Source: Marine group II euryarchaeote REDSEA-S43_B8
GTDB taxonomy: Archaea; Thermoplasmatota; Poseidoniia; Poseidoniales; Thalassarchaeaceae
Assembly (NCBI GenBank): GCA_001629235.1
Contig: LUSA01000040.1
Span: 1 to 12,517 of the forward strand
Length of the DNA: 12,517 nt
Direction: 5' to 3'
In this document: piece after piece, positions 6,701 to 12,517 of the stretch
Numbering within the stretch: the first letter of the stretch is position 1
Layout of the letters: each line of letters starts with the position of its first letter
Program-made: the position numbers and the translations under genes
Notes under the pieces: generated by a model
Seen by the model: only the letters and a program-made list of their open reading frames with translations
What the model was told of the DNA's origin: nothing
Database searches by the model: none

Positions 6701-8610
6701 TCTTCCCCATGTTCGTTGATGTGGCCTCTGAGATTGTACTCTTGTCCTTCAACTAGCCATGAGAACTCTGCAGGACTCTCTATCTCCACCCACTTCCCCT
6801 CTTGATTAGGTCCTGGGCCTGAAGTCTCATTCCCGCCCCCACCACCGCCACCACCGGTACCGGTATCGAACATCTCACTGGCAACTTTCCCGCCATCAAT
6901 TATTCCGAATCCATATCTCGTGTTCCAGCTGTTTTCCTGGAAAGTACCATCCGTAGACCACTCACTCCTAAATTCCGACCCACTAGCCAGGAAACTTCTG
7001 ATAGCCTCGTACCTCTCAATTCCAGGCTCATCTTCGTCCATGAATGGCATCTTCCTCATTTCGCCTATTTCCAGCATTATTGCAACCATTCCCGCTACTG
7101 CGGGTGTAGACATACTCGATCCGGATGCTTGTGTATAATCGTCGCTAGCTCTGTTCACCTCCGAACCAGGAATTATCCCTGACGACTCTGCATGTTGAGC
7201 AGAATTGATGTTCGAACCAGGAGCAACTACCCATGGCTTCATCTCATCCCACGAATCTCCATCTCCATCGTCGGTTCTAGGTCCGTAGTTTGAGTTGGAA
7301 CTTATTGAGTCATCATTTCGATCTATTGTATTCTTATCATCCAGCCAACCAACGGTGATAGATGTGTCAGCAGCACCAACAGAGTTTACGTTGTTTGCTC
7401 CATCGTTTCCAATGGCAGCAACGCACACTAGACCATTATCTGAAGCCTGATTGACTAGATTTGCTTCTGCTGAAGTCCCGTCCTCATTACTATCTCCGAC
7501 AGCCGAGCTGGCCCTACCGAACGACATCGAGACTACTTGTATGCCTCTGCTGGATGCGTTGTTCCCCCAATCGGTATCTCTGTTGTTGATGACCCATTGT
7601 AGGCCCGCTAGGATTGATTGCGAATTACCTCCTCCATAGTCTTCCATAACCTTGACATCGACAAGATATGACCCTGGTGAGTACCCCTGATTCACACGAC
7701 TGGAATCTCCTGTTCCCAATGCAATCCCTGCTACATGCGTACCATGCCCGTCTCCATCATCAGGGTCTTCGTCGTTGCAACCAGATTGGCCCACTCCAGT
7801 CGAGTCGCACCCCCCTACCCATTTGGGGTCCTCGATGTCATCAGGATCGTTCGTGTTATCCTTGTTGTTGTCCGAGAAGTCATCGAGTGAGAAATGTTCG
7901 TTGTCTACTCCAGTATCTAGTATTGCTATAACCTTCCCAGAACCATGGTAGCCAAGGCCCCTCAGAGTCTCATCGTACACTCCTGAAGTTCTTACCTTGG
8001 ACCCTTTGGTAGCCTTGTCTAAGTAGGGCACGATCACGCTTTGCTCCTCCACTAGGACAACTCCCTCCAATTTCCAGATGTCAATTAGAGAGATGACCGG
8101 CACGTGATCCAGAACGATTGCATCAAGATGATCCATGACCATGAACCAAGAACCATCCGATTTCCACCCATGCGACTCAATCGTGCTACTTAGAGACTCA
8201 ATGTCTGTCGGTCCCGGATGCCATGCATAGTGAACTATTATCGCTACAGTAGGCCTACCGTCGCTACCGATGATGGAAGTTAGTGACACGGATTCCCTCT
8301 CGCCTGCAAGAATCATCTGTAGCCTGTCGTCAAATCCATTTGAGTCGGAGTCAGACCAGAAATCCTCCCACCATCCGAACTCCATAGTCGGAGGGGTTGA
8401 GTCGACAGGGGTGTGTTCCAAGCTCCAGTCCTTGTTGCACTCATGTTCACTGCAAACCAATGGCGGGATAGATGGGGGAATTTCCCCAATAACCCCCTCC
8501 AGAGGTGCGTCCTGTGCATCGGAAATATATGCAGAACCTATTGGTACGTCTAGTAAGAAAACCAGTAAGGCAACCAACAAAGGGGTTAACTTGCCTTTGC
8601 TCGTTTTCAT
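3709..8610 (-). CDS. Giant membrane-anchored subtilisin-like serine protease with Ig-like, CARDB and C-terminal zinc-ribbon modules
   Basis: From the ATG at 8610 this is 1,633 aa. A longer frame begins at a GTG at 8631; residue numbers here follow that longer frame. A signal peptide (about 8-35) precedes a calcium-loop-like DSDSNGFDD (94-102) and a propeptide-like region (about 125-210). The S8 subtilase domain has catalytic D239 (ILDTGVD), H296 (GHGTHVAG), oxyanion N409 (AIGNDG) and S506 (GSSMSTP). A very acidic insert with C275 and C285 lies between D and H. A run of eight glycines (593-600) links to two Ig-like domains (about 615-868; four-Cys loop 788-826), two CARDB-like domains (about 875-968 and 973-1085) and a repetitive beta-rich region (1090-1460) that may be a propeller. 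One membrane helix (1485-1508) precedes RKR and an acidic cytoplasmic tail ending in CPNC and CPIC (1613-1634). It is probably an exported, surface-held protease for extracellular protein. The specific substrate is unknown. Confidence 0.93.
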   Translation of the reverse strand: MKTSKGKLTPLLVALLVFLLDVPIGSAYISDAQDAPLEGVIGEIPPSIPPLVCSEHECNKDWSLEHTPVDSTPPTMEFGWWEDFWSDSDSNGFDDRLQMILAGERESVSLTSIIGSDGRPTVAIIVHYAWHPGPTDIESLSSTIESHGWKSDGSWFMVMDHLDAIVLDHVPVISLIDIWKLEGVVLVEEQSVIVPYLDKATKGSKVRTSGVYDETLRGLGYHGSGKVIAILDTGVDNEHFSLDDFSDNNKDNTNDPDDIEDPKWVGGCDSTGVGQSGCNDEDPDDGDGHGTHVAGIALGTGDSSRVNQGYSPGSYLVDVKVMEDYGGGNSQSILAGLQWVINNRDTDWGNNASSRGIQVVSMSFGRASSAVGDSNEDGTSAEANLVNQASDNGLVCVAAIGNDGANNVNSVGAADTSITVGWLDDKNTIDRNDDSISSNSNYGPRTDDGDGDSWDEMKPWVVAPGSNINSAQHAESSGIIPGSEVNRASDDYTQASGSSMSTPAVAGMVAIMLEIGEMRKMPFMDEDEPGIERYEAIRSFLASGSEFRSEWSTDGTFQENSWNTRYGFGIIDGGKVASEMFDTGTGGGGGGGGNETSGPGPNQEGKWVEIESPAEFSWLVEGQEYNLRGHINEHGEDNGSIEEVVVKVEMEFRESSDTPKQRVTITDWSNPIGIVNWTSPFQVPDLPEDYTDVSITGMAAARNDIGRWSNTTEFFFPVGRVNITLEGPSGQDGLEGSVEVHGEFQSIGNATIQWRLDNEDWQDGPDYHDGEWTEEDLNGLCHSTSQFKGDGSSDPCYQGHAFCVHMFRQGENSNSGLRCQDGDDGWTRWSFNWDTTQFKDDEYRISVRVVSAVGVSISVQEFGIPMQESYVNTFLEVRATIRNTGDQAATDVGIILEEWGERRDEYIIPNIDSGQFVEVVLYWNPTESGDALLTISIDPLNSIEELDNSNNELSGTFSVTPRPPGVDLAIRAGAISAVTVSSPIPRPDESVVVQARVDNLGSQDAVGVSGTLEMMTFRGWEMVANSTVPLVLGGSHSTISFPIVPNSTGPLEVRISVLMESGSDNDWSDNVREKTLLVDSTTLTGPRDVGMNPGETPVAVVSLNSEEGEDLLIGEKDGTLIMYKLTQSKSLIECNNVIEERWSGDISIVSTEDEYAHIVWTRRYMGPNSFLMQTLSYSTVDSSCRISPAQDLLPGIPLSDGKYWGVDMDIKDSEILVSGYHRDVFSGGTLEDVTDIFLLHADSPLSSDDWTLMPGIIHDIDADPAQRDSLSVEFGEEQAHLLYQTIRNDSTGKDRLGVWYSHGEIDQETWTYRRAVGDEAALPELTVIEHEDMDVLVSIWREGTPQDSELVAYVTDSNFKTIDDLETRISARGLAGIGTEESERGIQVIFDRVGPNGPQVEYGLIDIEQGWIGLSDSLVRGQFNSMDRSEDSLETMIVVTTSNGWQIRTLIDDGASERGGSIAEQLRSSLGLDQESFEILLIGVALAVLILGMVTLVGLSAQGFRWIGRKRSIDAGSNVIMEDDVVDLVEESDLAVGVDLVEIVDADEAESEEGGRSSRMARRARRNAEDSHDGIAEGFLVEPSEAGDVAVMPVPEMTHSGFQISCPNCQSRVITEPGVSSAKCPICDTKIDL
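3730..3795 (-). other. Zinc-ribbon segment at the C-terminus of the subtilase
   Basis: Codons 1613-1634 (long-frame numbering) hold CPNC and CPIC separated by 14 residues, the spacing of a compact zinc ribbon. The segment follows the membrane helix and an RKR stop-transfer sequence, so by the positive-inside rule it lies in the cytoplasm. It ends six residues before the stop codon. Confidence 0.75.
6832..6861 (-). repeat. Polyglycine linker tract in the subtilase gene
   Basis: Ten codons encode Thr-Gly-flanked polyglycine (GTG then eight further codons, mostly GGT, GGC and GGG). The tract joins the catalytic domain to the first Ig-like module. It is a low-complexity, GC-rich stretch in which slippage could change linker length in frame. 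Confidence 0.8.
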
Positions 8611-8627
8611 GGCTCTCGTAGAGAGCC
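8611..8627. repeat. Perfect inverted repeat abutting the subtilase ATG
   Basis: Arms GGCTCTC and GAGAGCC (7 bp) flank a 3-nt loop, directly next to the ATG at 8608-8610. In the longer GTG-started frame the same bases would be coding; in the ATG frame they form a short leader or promoter-proximal DNA. It could form an mRNA hairpin or serve as a dimeric protein-binding site. The palindrome is seen directly; any function is inferred. Confidence 0.6.
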
Positions 8628-8641
8628 ACACTCAAGACCTG

Positions 8642-8647
8642 TATAAT
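8642..8647 (-). promoter_or_regulatory. TATA-like box upstream of the subtilase
   Basis: On the minus strand ATTATA is centred about 35 nt before the ATG at 8610. An archaeal start site about 26 nt downstream would fall near 8619, inside the inverted repeat, giving a leader of about 8 nt. The box is only 14 nt from the alternative GTG at 8631, too close for that codon to be used from this promoter. This supports the ATG and suggests the subtilase can be transcribed separately from the rhomboid gene. Confidence 0.45.
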
Positions 8648-8674
8648 CCCAACCGGTCTGTGTTTGCCGGATTA

Positions 8675-9643
8675 TCACTTATGGCCACAAACGGGGCAAA
8701 TGGTATTCTCGGCCAACTCCTCAAGCCAAGCCCTCCTTGTCTCCAGCTCGTCACCTTCCTCCCTCAGTTTCATCAGAACTCTTTCAGCCCTTCCTTCGAG
8801 GGGTTTTCCTGCAACTGTCCAAGGATCATTCTCTAAATCTCCCATCCTTGCAGTGGCTTGTACCCTGATCTGATCGGAAACCGAGGACCCGCCCATGGAA
8901 TGCCCAGTTAATCCGATGGGGCTGGGGGCTCCTTTCGCTATCGGTCTAGCCAACGCATATGCTAGGAAGAAGCCGCCGATGTGAGCCAAATGTGCAATGT
9001 TCGTCTCTCCGGCAGTTCCACTTTGTATTGAGTACATCTGGAAGATCTCCAACCCAAGTCGTACAAATGCAATCAACCATACAGGCCATGCCCTGATCAT
9101 GAAGATCAGTGGAAACTCGATTTTGTCCTCAGGCCAGCAGGCCATGTATGCTCCCAGAATTCCAAATGCGGCACCGCTGGCCCCTATTGCAGGGACGGCT
9201 GAATCCTGATGTGAAATAATCCAGGCTAGGTTCCCCCCCACCAATCCAATAATGTAAATCGCAATCCACCTCTTTCCGCCCATTCTCTGCTCCAGAGGCA
9301 CTCCTGCCAATGCGATCACTAGTGCGTTTCCTAGGACGTGGATGAAGTCTGCATGCAGCCAAGCAGACGTTAAGATCCTGTGTTGGTGCAGAGGGTCGTC
9401 AGCCAAAACTGGAATGACGCTGAATATGTCGACAGGGTAGAAATCCAGAGCGCTTTCGAAAGAGGATAGGAAGAACTGTACAAAATGTACGAGGATTATG
9501 GAAAGAACCATTCCTAGCGCTATACTGTCCCTATTCCTGGCAGCATTCGCGACTGGAATTACTGCTATTATCACTAGTAAAGCCATCCATACGAGGTCTG
9601 ACCCCTCTAATTGAGCCCAGGTGAAGTCGAGGTCCCTTGGCAT
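8675..9643 (-). CDS. Rhomboid-family intramembrane serine protease with cytoplasmic CPxC tail
   Basis: Rhomboids cleave membrane-spanning helices of other proteins inside the bilayer. This 322-aa protein has about six or seven hydrophobic segments between residues 15 and 235. The catalytic serine is S156 in GASGAAFG and the histidine is H221 in AHLAHIGGF. H97, H102 and N106 in HADFIHVLGN form the conserved HxxxxHxxxN block of the oxyanion region. All core residues are present, so it should be active. About 85 soluble residues follow the last helix; they are charged, probably helical, and end in CPVCGHK, half of a zinc-finger motif. The ATG at 9643 has a TTTAGAG sequence about 24 nt upstream on the minus strand, compatible with leaderless expression. 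The subtilase follows in the same direction after 64 nt. The substrate is not known. Confidence 0.93.
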   Translation of the reverse strand: MPRDLDFTWAQLEGSDLVWMALLVIIAVIPVANAARNRDSIALGMVLSIILVHFVQFFLSSFESALDFYPVDIFSVIPVLADDPLHQHRILTSAWLHADFIHVLGNALVIALAGVPLEQRMGGKRWIAIYIIGLVGGNLAWIISHQDSAVPAIGASGAAFGILGAYMACWPEDKIEFPLIFMIRAWPVWLIAFVRLGLEIFQMYSIQSGTAGETNIAHLAHIGGFFLAYALARPIAKGAPSPIGLTGHSMGGSSVSDQIRVQATARMGDLENDPWTVAGKPLEGRAERVLMKLREEGDELETRRAWLEELAENTICPVCGHK

Positions 9644-9698
9644 GACACTTCCCGTATGGCCGCTCTAAAGAGGGATTCGTAGTCGTGGAATAATCAAT
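9644..9698. promoter_or_regulatory. Divergent intergenic region between rhomboid and ccmAB
   Basis: These 55 bases must hold the promoters of two divergent genes. CTCTAAAG at 9663-9670 reads as TTTAGAG on the minus strand, about 24 nt before the rhomboid ATG, a weak TATA match. For ccmAB the AT-rich TAATCAATAT at 9691-9700 lies about 27 nt before the second ATG at 9723, which would make a leaderless start there. No ribosome binding site clearly favours the first ATG at 9699. Confidence 0.4.
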
Positions 9699-11132
9699 AT
9701 GAGTAGTCGTCCCCGTACAAGCATGTCCTCGCCAGCATTGGCTCGAGTCGTTGAGTTAGTCGTACATCGAGGGACCCAGCGGGTGCTGGACGGAGTCTCC
9801 GAGACTCTTTGCCAGGGGGAAGTAGTTGCAATCATGGGTGAGAATGGGTCCGGAAAGACAACCCTCATCGAGGCATTCGCAGGACTTCTCCCACTTCGGT
9901 CAGGAGATGTGATATGGGCGGAAAACGGAAACTCGATAGTCGTCAGAGATTCACAGGGAAGGCGAAACCAACCTCCTTCTATGGGTTTGACCCTGCAGAA
10001 AGGAGGAGTTTGCGGCGACGAGACCGTCATGGAGAGAATTTCCGTTTCACTCTCAGTGGCCGGAATAGAACATAGCGATGATCAAATTATGGAACTATTG
10101 TCTCTATGGGGTCTAGAACATAGGGCTAATGATAGGTTGGCCCATCTTTCCGGCGGACTGAGGAGAAGAGTTGCAATCCTGGGTGGCTTGGCTCCAGCAG
10201 CTCTCAGTAACTCCCCCCTGGTCGTACTTCTTGATGAACCATCAGAGGGATTAGACGACTCCGCCAAGGATATCCTGAGAAGCTGGATTAGATCCTTATC
10301 TTCCAGGAATCATGCTATTCTGATGGCAACTCACGACAAAGATATCTCCTCATCCGCGGATAGAGTACTTACCATCAGGGATGGTTCCATAGAAGAGCAA
10401 ATAGGAAAATCATTGGGTGAGATATGTGATTTGCCACAATCAGGAGAAAGAGGCAACCAAGCTCCAGTTTCATCACTAGTCAAGTGGTCTGTGAAGATGG
10501 AGGTGCGGAATCCCATAGAAACCGTCGGAAGAGTCACGCCGGCATTAGTGGCAATCCTCCTATCATATGCTCTACTATCCGGACAGGATTTCCAACTCCA
10601 AGACAGCCGTCTTCACGCATCGTTGATACTAGCCCCCGCATTCATCGCTGCGGTTTCCTCTCCTGCCCTGGTGCAGCGACTCTCTGAATCGGACTGTGGG
10701 CGTTGGTGGAATGCAGTAGCTGGACCCATAGCACGACCGGCACTCTCTATCACAGGAGCTTCTATTCTTCTGCCGATTCCCATTACTTACTTGTCATGGG
10801 CAGTCCTTTCGGGAACTTTCAACGGAGGGGAATACGAAGATGTGGCTATCTGGCTATGGATTCCGGCTCTAGCCCTAATGGATCTGGCAATAGCCGCTAC
10901 TGCTCTGCATCTACTGGTTTCCGACCTCTCTAGATCGTCTTCCGCCCCGGCTCCCCTAATCCTGATTGTATTGGTATGGCCTTTTCTAGAGTTGACCGAT
11001 GCACTTTCCTCTATTATGGACAATGGAATGTCATGGAGTCTCTCAATACATGACCCAGTAGTTAGTTGCATAGTCGCTAGCCTAATCTCAGCCTTGGTCT
11101 GGTTGGCTGCAGTTATGATTCCAGATTACTGA
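9699..11132 (+). CDS. Fused CcmA-CcmB heme-exporter ABC protein (ATPase plus permease)
   Basis: In System I cytochrome c maturation, CcmA (ATPase) and CcmB (membrane subunit) work with CcmC to release heme-loaded CcmE. Here both are in one 477-aa chain. Residues 1-245 form an ABC ATPase: Walker A GENGSGKTT (47-55), Q-loop Q100, signature LSGGLRRR (150-157), Walker B ending D179-E180, and H-loop H212. Residues 258-477 (220 aa, the length of a free CcmB) begin with a charged KWSVKMEVRNPIE segment like that before the first CcmB helix, then show about six membrane helices (281-294, 306-325, 346-370, 384-406, 418-434, 454-474). The assignment to CcmB rests on this pattern and on the ccmC-like gene that follows. 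A generic ABC exporter is the alternative. An ATG at 9723 may be the true start; it would cost eight residues before the ATPase fold. Confidence 0.8.
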   Translation: MSSRPRTSMSSPALARVVELVVHRGTQRVLDGVSETLCQGEVVAIMGENGSGKTTLIEAFAGLLPLRSGDVIWAENGNSIVVRDSQGRRNQPPSMGLTLQKGGVCGDETVMERISVSLSVAGIEHSDDQIMELLSLWGLEHRANDRLAHLSGGLRRRVAILGGLAPAALSNSPLVVLLDEPSEGLDDSAKDILRSWIRSLSSRNHAILMATHDKDISSSADRVLTIRDGSIEEQIGKSLGEICDLPQSGERGNQAPVSSLVKWSVKMEVRNPIETVGRVTPALVAILLSYALLSGQDFQLQDSRLHASLILAPAFIAAVSSPALVQRLSESDCGRWWNAVAGPIARPALSITGASILLPIPITYLSWAVLSGTFNGGEYEDVAIWLWIPALALMDLAIAATALHLLVSDLSRSSSAPAPLILIVLVWPFLELTDALSSIMDNGMSWSLSIHDPVVSCIVASLISALVWLAAVMIPDY

Positions 11133-11170
11133 CTAATAGCATTCATGACTAATGATAAAATCCGAGTAAT

Positions 11171-11728
11171 ATGGCCAATTGCAGTACCTTGGCGATTCCA
11201 ATTACAATCGTTGGTATGATTTGCGTAGTCATAACGGCCCTTCTAGGCTTCTTCTACGCACCATTGGTAGATCCGAACTCATGGAATGCCCCCGAAGCCT
11301 ATAGAATCCTATACTGGCATGTTCCATTTGCTTGGACCTCTTTCCTATCCTTTTGCCTCCTCTTCATAGGCGCCTCATCTTGGTATGTTAAGAGGTCCGA
11401 GAGCGGTTGGACAATGCTAGTCATAGGCTCGCAACTAGGTCTTCTCTTCGGGCTTGGGGTGATAATTTCAGGCCCCATCTGGGGTTCTGCCGAATGGGGG
11501 GTTCCATGGGATTGGGGCGATGTGAGGCTGAACTCTTACGCCCTTCTTACGTCAGTCGCGCTATTCCTGGTGATGTCGATTAGAAGCCAGCCAGACGGAC
11601 AGGAAACCAGAGACACACTTGCTGCAATAGGTTTGTTCGGCTTCGTTCTTGTCCCCGTCACAGCTGTTGCGACCACTCTATGGAGGGAGGAGCAGAACAG
11701 GAAAATCGACAAGGAAGTGCTGACATGA
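11171..11728 (+). CDS. ccmC: CcmC-like heme-handling membrane protein, short form
   Basis: CcmC presents heme at the outer face of the membrane for transfer to CcmE. Family features seen are YRILYWHVPFAW (44-55) with H50, matching the first heme-ligand histidine, and a tryptophan-rich external segment GPIWGSAEWGVPWDWGDVRL (101-120) matching the WWD heme-binding domain. The protein is 185 aa, against about 245 in E. coli, and I count five membrane helices rather than six. The segment aligning with the second histidine (PIIHYS in E. coli His184) reads PVTAVA here, so that ligand seems to be absent, and the chain ends soon after in a charged tail. No clear ribosome binding site or TATA box precedes the ATG, which lies 38 nt after ccmAB. 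The last bases overlap the next gene as ATGA. CcsA/CcmF relatives also have WWD domains, but the YWHVPFAW block favours CcmC. Confidence 0.85.
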   Translation: MANCSTLAIPITIVGMICVVITALLGFFYAPLVDPNSWNAPEAYRILYWHVPFAWTSFLSFCLLFIGASSWYVKRSESGWTMLVIGSQLGLLFGLGVIISGPIWGSAEWGVPWDWGDVRLNSYALLTSVALFLVMSIRSQPDGQETRDTLAAIGLFGFVLVPVTAVATTLWREEQNRKIDKEVLT

Positions 11729-11865
11729 ATGGCGAGATCGAGGCAATTGTGACCTATTCCATCCTGGCCGCTATGCTCTTCTCCTACACATTCAGTAGGA
11801 TTTCATCCCTATCAAAACTGAAAAGAGAGATAGCAGGAAAGCCAACAGAAGATTCCAAAGAATAG
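11725..11865 (+). CDS. Small single-helix membrane protein, probably CcmD-like
   Basis: This 46-aa protein has one hydrophobic helix (about residues 8-24, IVTYSILAAMLFSYTF) followed by a basic stretch SRISSLSKLKREI and a polar tail. CcmD, which stabilises the CcmABC-CcmE complex, has the same plan: a short N-terminus, one helix, then a basic cytoplasmic end, and it usually follows ccmC. The ATG overlaps the ccmC stop as ATGA, implying coupled translation. CcmD proteins share little sequence, so the call rests on size, topology and position. Confidence 0.65.
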   Translation: MNGEIEAIVTYSILAAMLFSYTFSRISSLSKLKREIAGKPTEDSKE

Positions 11866-11922
11866 CCTCAAACTGGTGGTAAGCCTTCTAACGGGGAGGT
11901 TGAGCGGAGAACTGGGAGAAGC
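11866..11922 (+). other. Short intergenic region before NMD3
   Basis: These 57 bases separate the ccmD-like stop from the NMD3 ATG. The NMD3 frame stays open through them up to the preceding TAG, but there is no upstream ATG in frame. I see no clear TATA box, terminator or hairpin; NMD3 may be read through from the ccm genes. Confidence 0.4.
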
Positions 11923-12517
11923 ATGTCTGGAGGGTCGTTCTGTATCACTTGCGGCGCAGATCCGCCGCTATCCTCGGATAGGCTGTGTGAGGCATGTCTG
12001 AGGAAGCGTACCACTCTGTCAAAGATGCCAGAGACAATCCAGCAGAAGAGATGTGCGAAGTGTGAGGCCTTCGAGATACGAGGAGGGTGGTCCTCAATGG
12101 ATGCCCATAGCGTCGCAGATCTCAGAATCAGAGAGAACCTGACTTTAGAGGATAGGGCCAAGGACGTCAACGTCTCATTCTCTGTTCAAGAGATAGACCA
12201 GAGAACAAACAGGCTCCATGTGGATGTTTCGGGTTCGATAGACGGTTACGAATTCCAAGACTCCCATGCTCCATTGTTACAGACTAGTAATGCGGTTTGC
12301 ACGCCATGCACCAGGAAGGATGGCGACTACTTCGAGGCCACGGTACAACTAAGATCAGCAGGAAGGAAGCTAGACGAAGATGAATTATCTCGAATCCGCT
12401 CAACTTTGGACGATTTACTGACCTCAATGGAACCAAACCCCATGTTCTTCATATCGAAGGAAGGGCCAGTCCCAGGGGGATGGGACCTCCAACTCGGTTC
12501 CAAGAGCATTGCTAGGA
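11923..12517 (+). CDS. NMD3-family ribosomal 60S/50S export-adaptor homologue, N-terminal part (cut by window edge)
   Basis: The frame runs open from the ATG at 11923 to the right edge (198 codons). NMD3 in eukaryotes binds the large ribosomal subunit and helps export it; archaeal homologues keep the N-terminal zinc-binding part and probably act in large-subunit maturation. Visible cysteine pairs are C7/C10 (FCITCG), C22/C25 (LCEACL), C44/C47 (RCAKCE) and C126/C129 (VCTPCT). The block after the last pair, RKDGDYFEATVQLR, and GWDLQLGSKSIAR near the edge are characteristic of the family. The third pair ends CEAF where a CG is more common. The first ATG gives the expected short N-terminus before the first zinc pair. 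No function in the neighbouring ccm pathway is expected; the shared direction is probably incidental. Confidence 0.9.
   Translation, partial: MSGGSFCITCGADPPLSSDRLCEACLRKRTTLSKMPETIQQKRCAKCEAFEIRGGWSSMDAHSVADLRIRENLTLEDRAKDVNVSFSVQEIDQRTNRLHVDVSGSIDGYEFQDSHAPLLQTSNAVCTPCTRKDGDYFEATVQLRSAGRKLDEDELSRIRSTLDDLLTSMEPNPMFFISKEGPVPGGWDLQLGSKSIAR

Noticed and set aside
6832..6861. Possible simple-sequence phase-variation tract
   Set aside because: The repeat is a run of glycine codons, in triplets and imperfect, so slippage would change linker length rather than switch the gene off.
8611..8631. Longer subtilase from a GTG at 8631
   Set aside because: The seven extra residues precede a normal signal peptide, the TATA box is only 14 nt away, and the ATG at 8610 gives a typical signal-peptide start.
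8270..8836. Open frame of 188 codons on the plus strand
   Set aside because: It is antisense to the start of the subtilase and the end of the rhomboid gene, both strongly supported, and its translation shows no fold or motif.
11868..12170. Open frame of 100 codons on the minus strand
   Set aside because: It is antisense to the NMD3 gene, whose zinc pairs and family blocks are clear.
1..12517. Defence system, mobile element, CRISPR array, tRNA or rRNA
   Set aside because: No transposase, integrase, nuclease or toxin motif, no spaced direct repeats and no tRNA-like or rRNA-like segment was seen on either strand by eye. A covariance-model search would be needed to exclude small RNAs.

Overview
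The window most resembles a planktonic euryarchaeon of the Marine Group II type (Ca. Poseidoniales or a relative). This is an inference from gene content, not a database match. Three things point to Archaea. One is an NMD3-family gene at the right edge, a family of archaea and eukaryotes. Another is a set of TATA-like boxes about 24-27 nt upstream of start codons, as expected for leaderless or near-leaderless transcripts. The third is very large exported proteins carrying calcium-loop, CARDB and cytoplasmic zinc-ribbon modules. I found no rRNA, tRNA, CRISPR array, insertion sequence, integrase or prophage gene. The DNA is densely coding and no gap reaches 300 bases.

Layout. (1) Bases 1-2491, minus strand: a sufC-sufB-sufD operon for Fe-S cluster assembly, with sufD cut by the left edge. 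(2) Bases 2577-3074, plus strand: a NifU C-terminal-domain scaffold protein, divergent from sufC, with a good TATA box 25 nt before its GTG start. (3) Bases 3071-9643, minus strand: an envelope-proteolysis block read as rhomboid protease, then a giant subtilase (about 1,633 aa), then a Maf-type nucleotide pyrophosphatase. The Maf and NifU-like genes converge and share the four bases CTAG in their stop codons. (4) Bases 9699-11865, plus strand: a compact System I heme-export unit made of a CcmA-CcmB fusion, a short CcmC and a tiny CcmD-like membrane protein. (5) Bases 11923-12517, plus strand: the first 198 codons of NMD3, cut by the right edge.

How the genes may work together. SufBCD and the NifU-like protein would build and pass on Fe-S clusters. 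The Ccm unit would handle heme for c-type cytochromes at the outer face of the membrane. CcmE, CcmF and CcmH are not in the window. The subtilase has a signal peptide, a catalytic domain, Ig-like and CARDB modules, a probable beta-propeller, one membrane helix and a cytoplasmic zinc ribbon. It looks like a surface-anchored enzyme for degrading proteins in seawater. The rhomboid gene directly upstream is a candidate for releasing it from the membrane.

The most unusual points are the CcmA-CcmB fusion, the CcmC that lacks the second heme-binding histidine and the last helix, the cytoplasmic zinc ribbon on an external protease next to a rhomboid with its own CPxC tail, and a perfect hairpin abutting the subtilase start codon. 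Most other content is conserved housekeeping, and I see no clearly new defence or mobile system.
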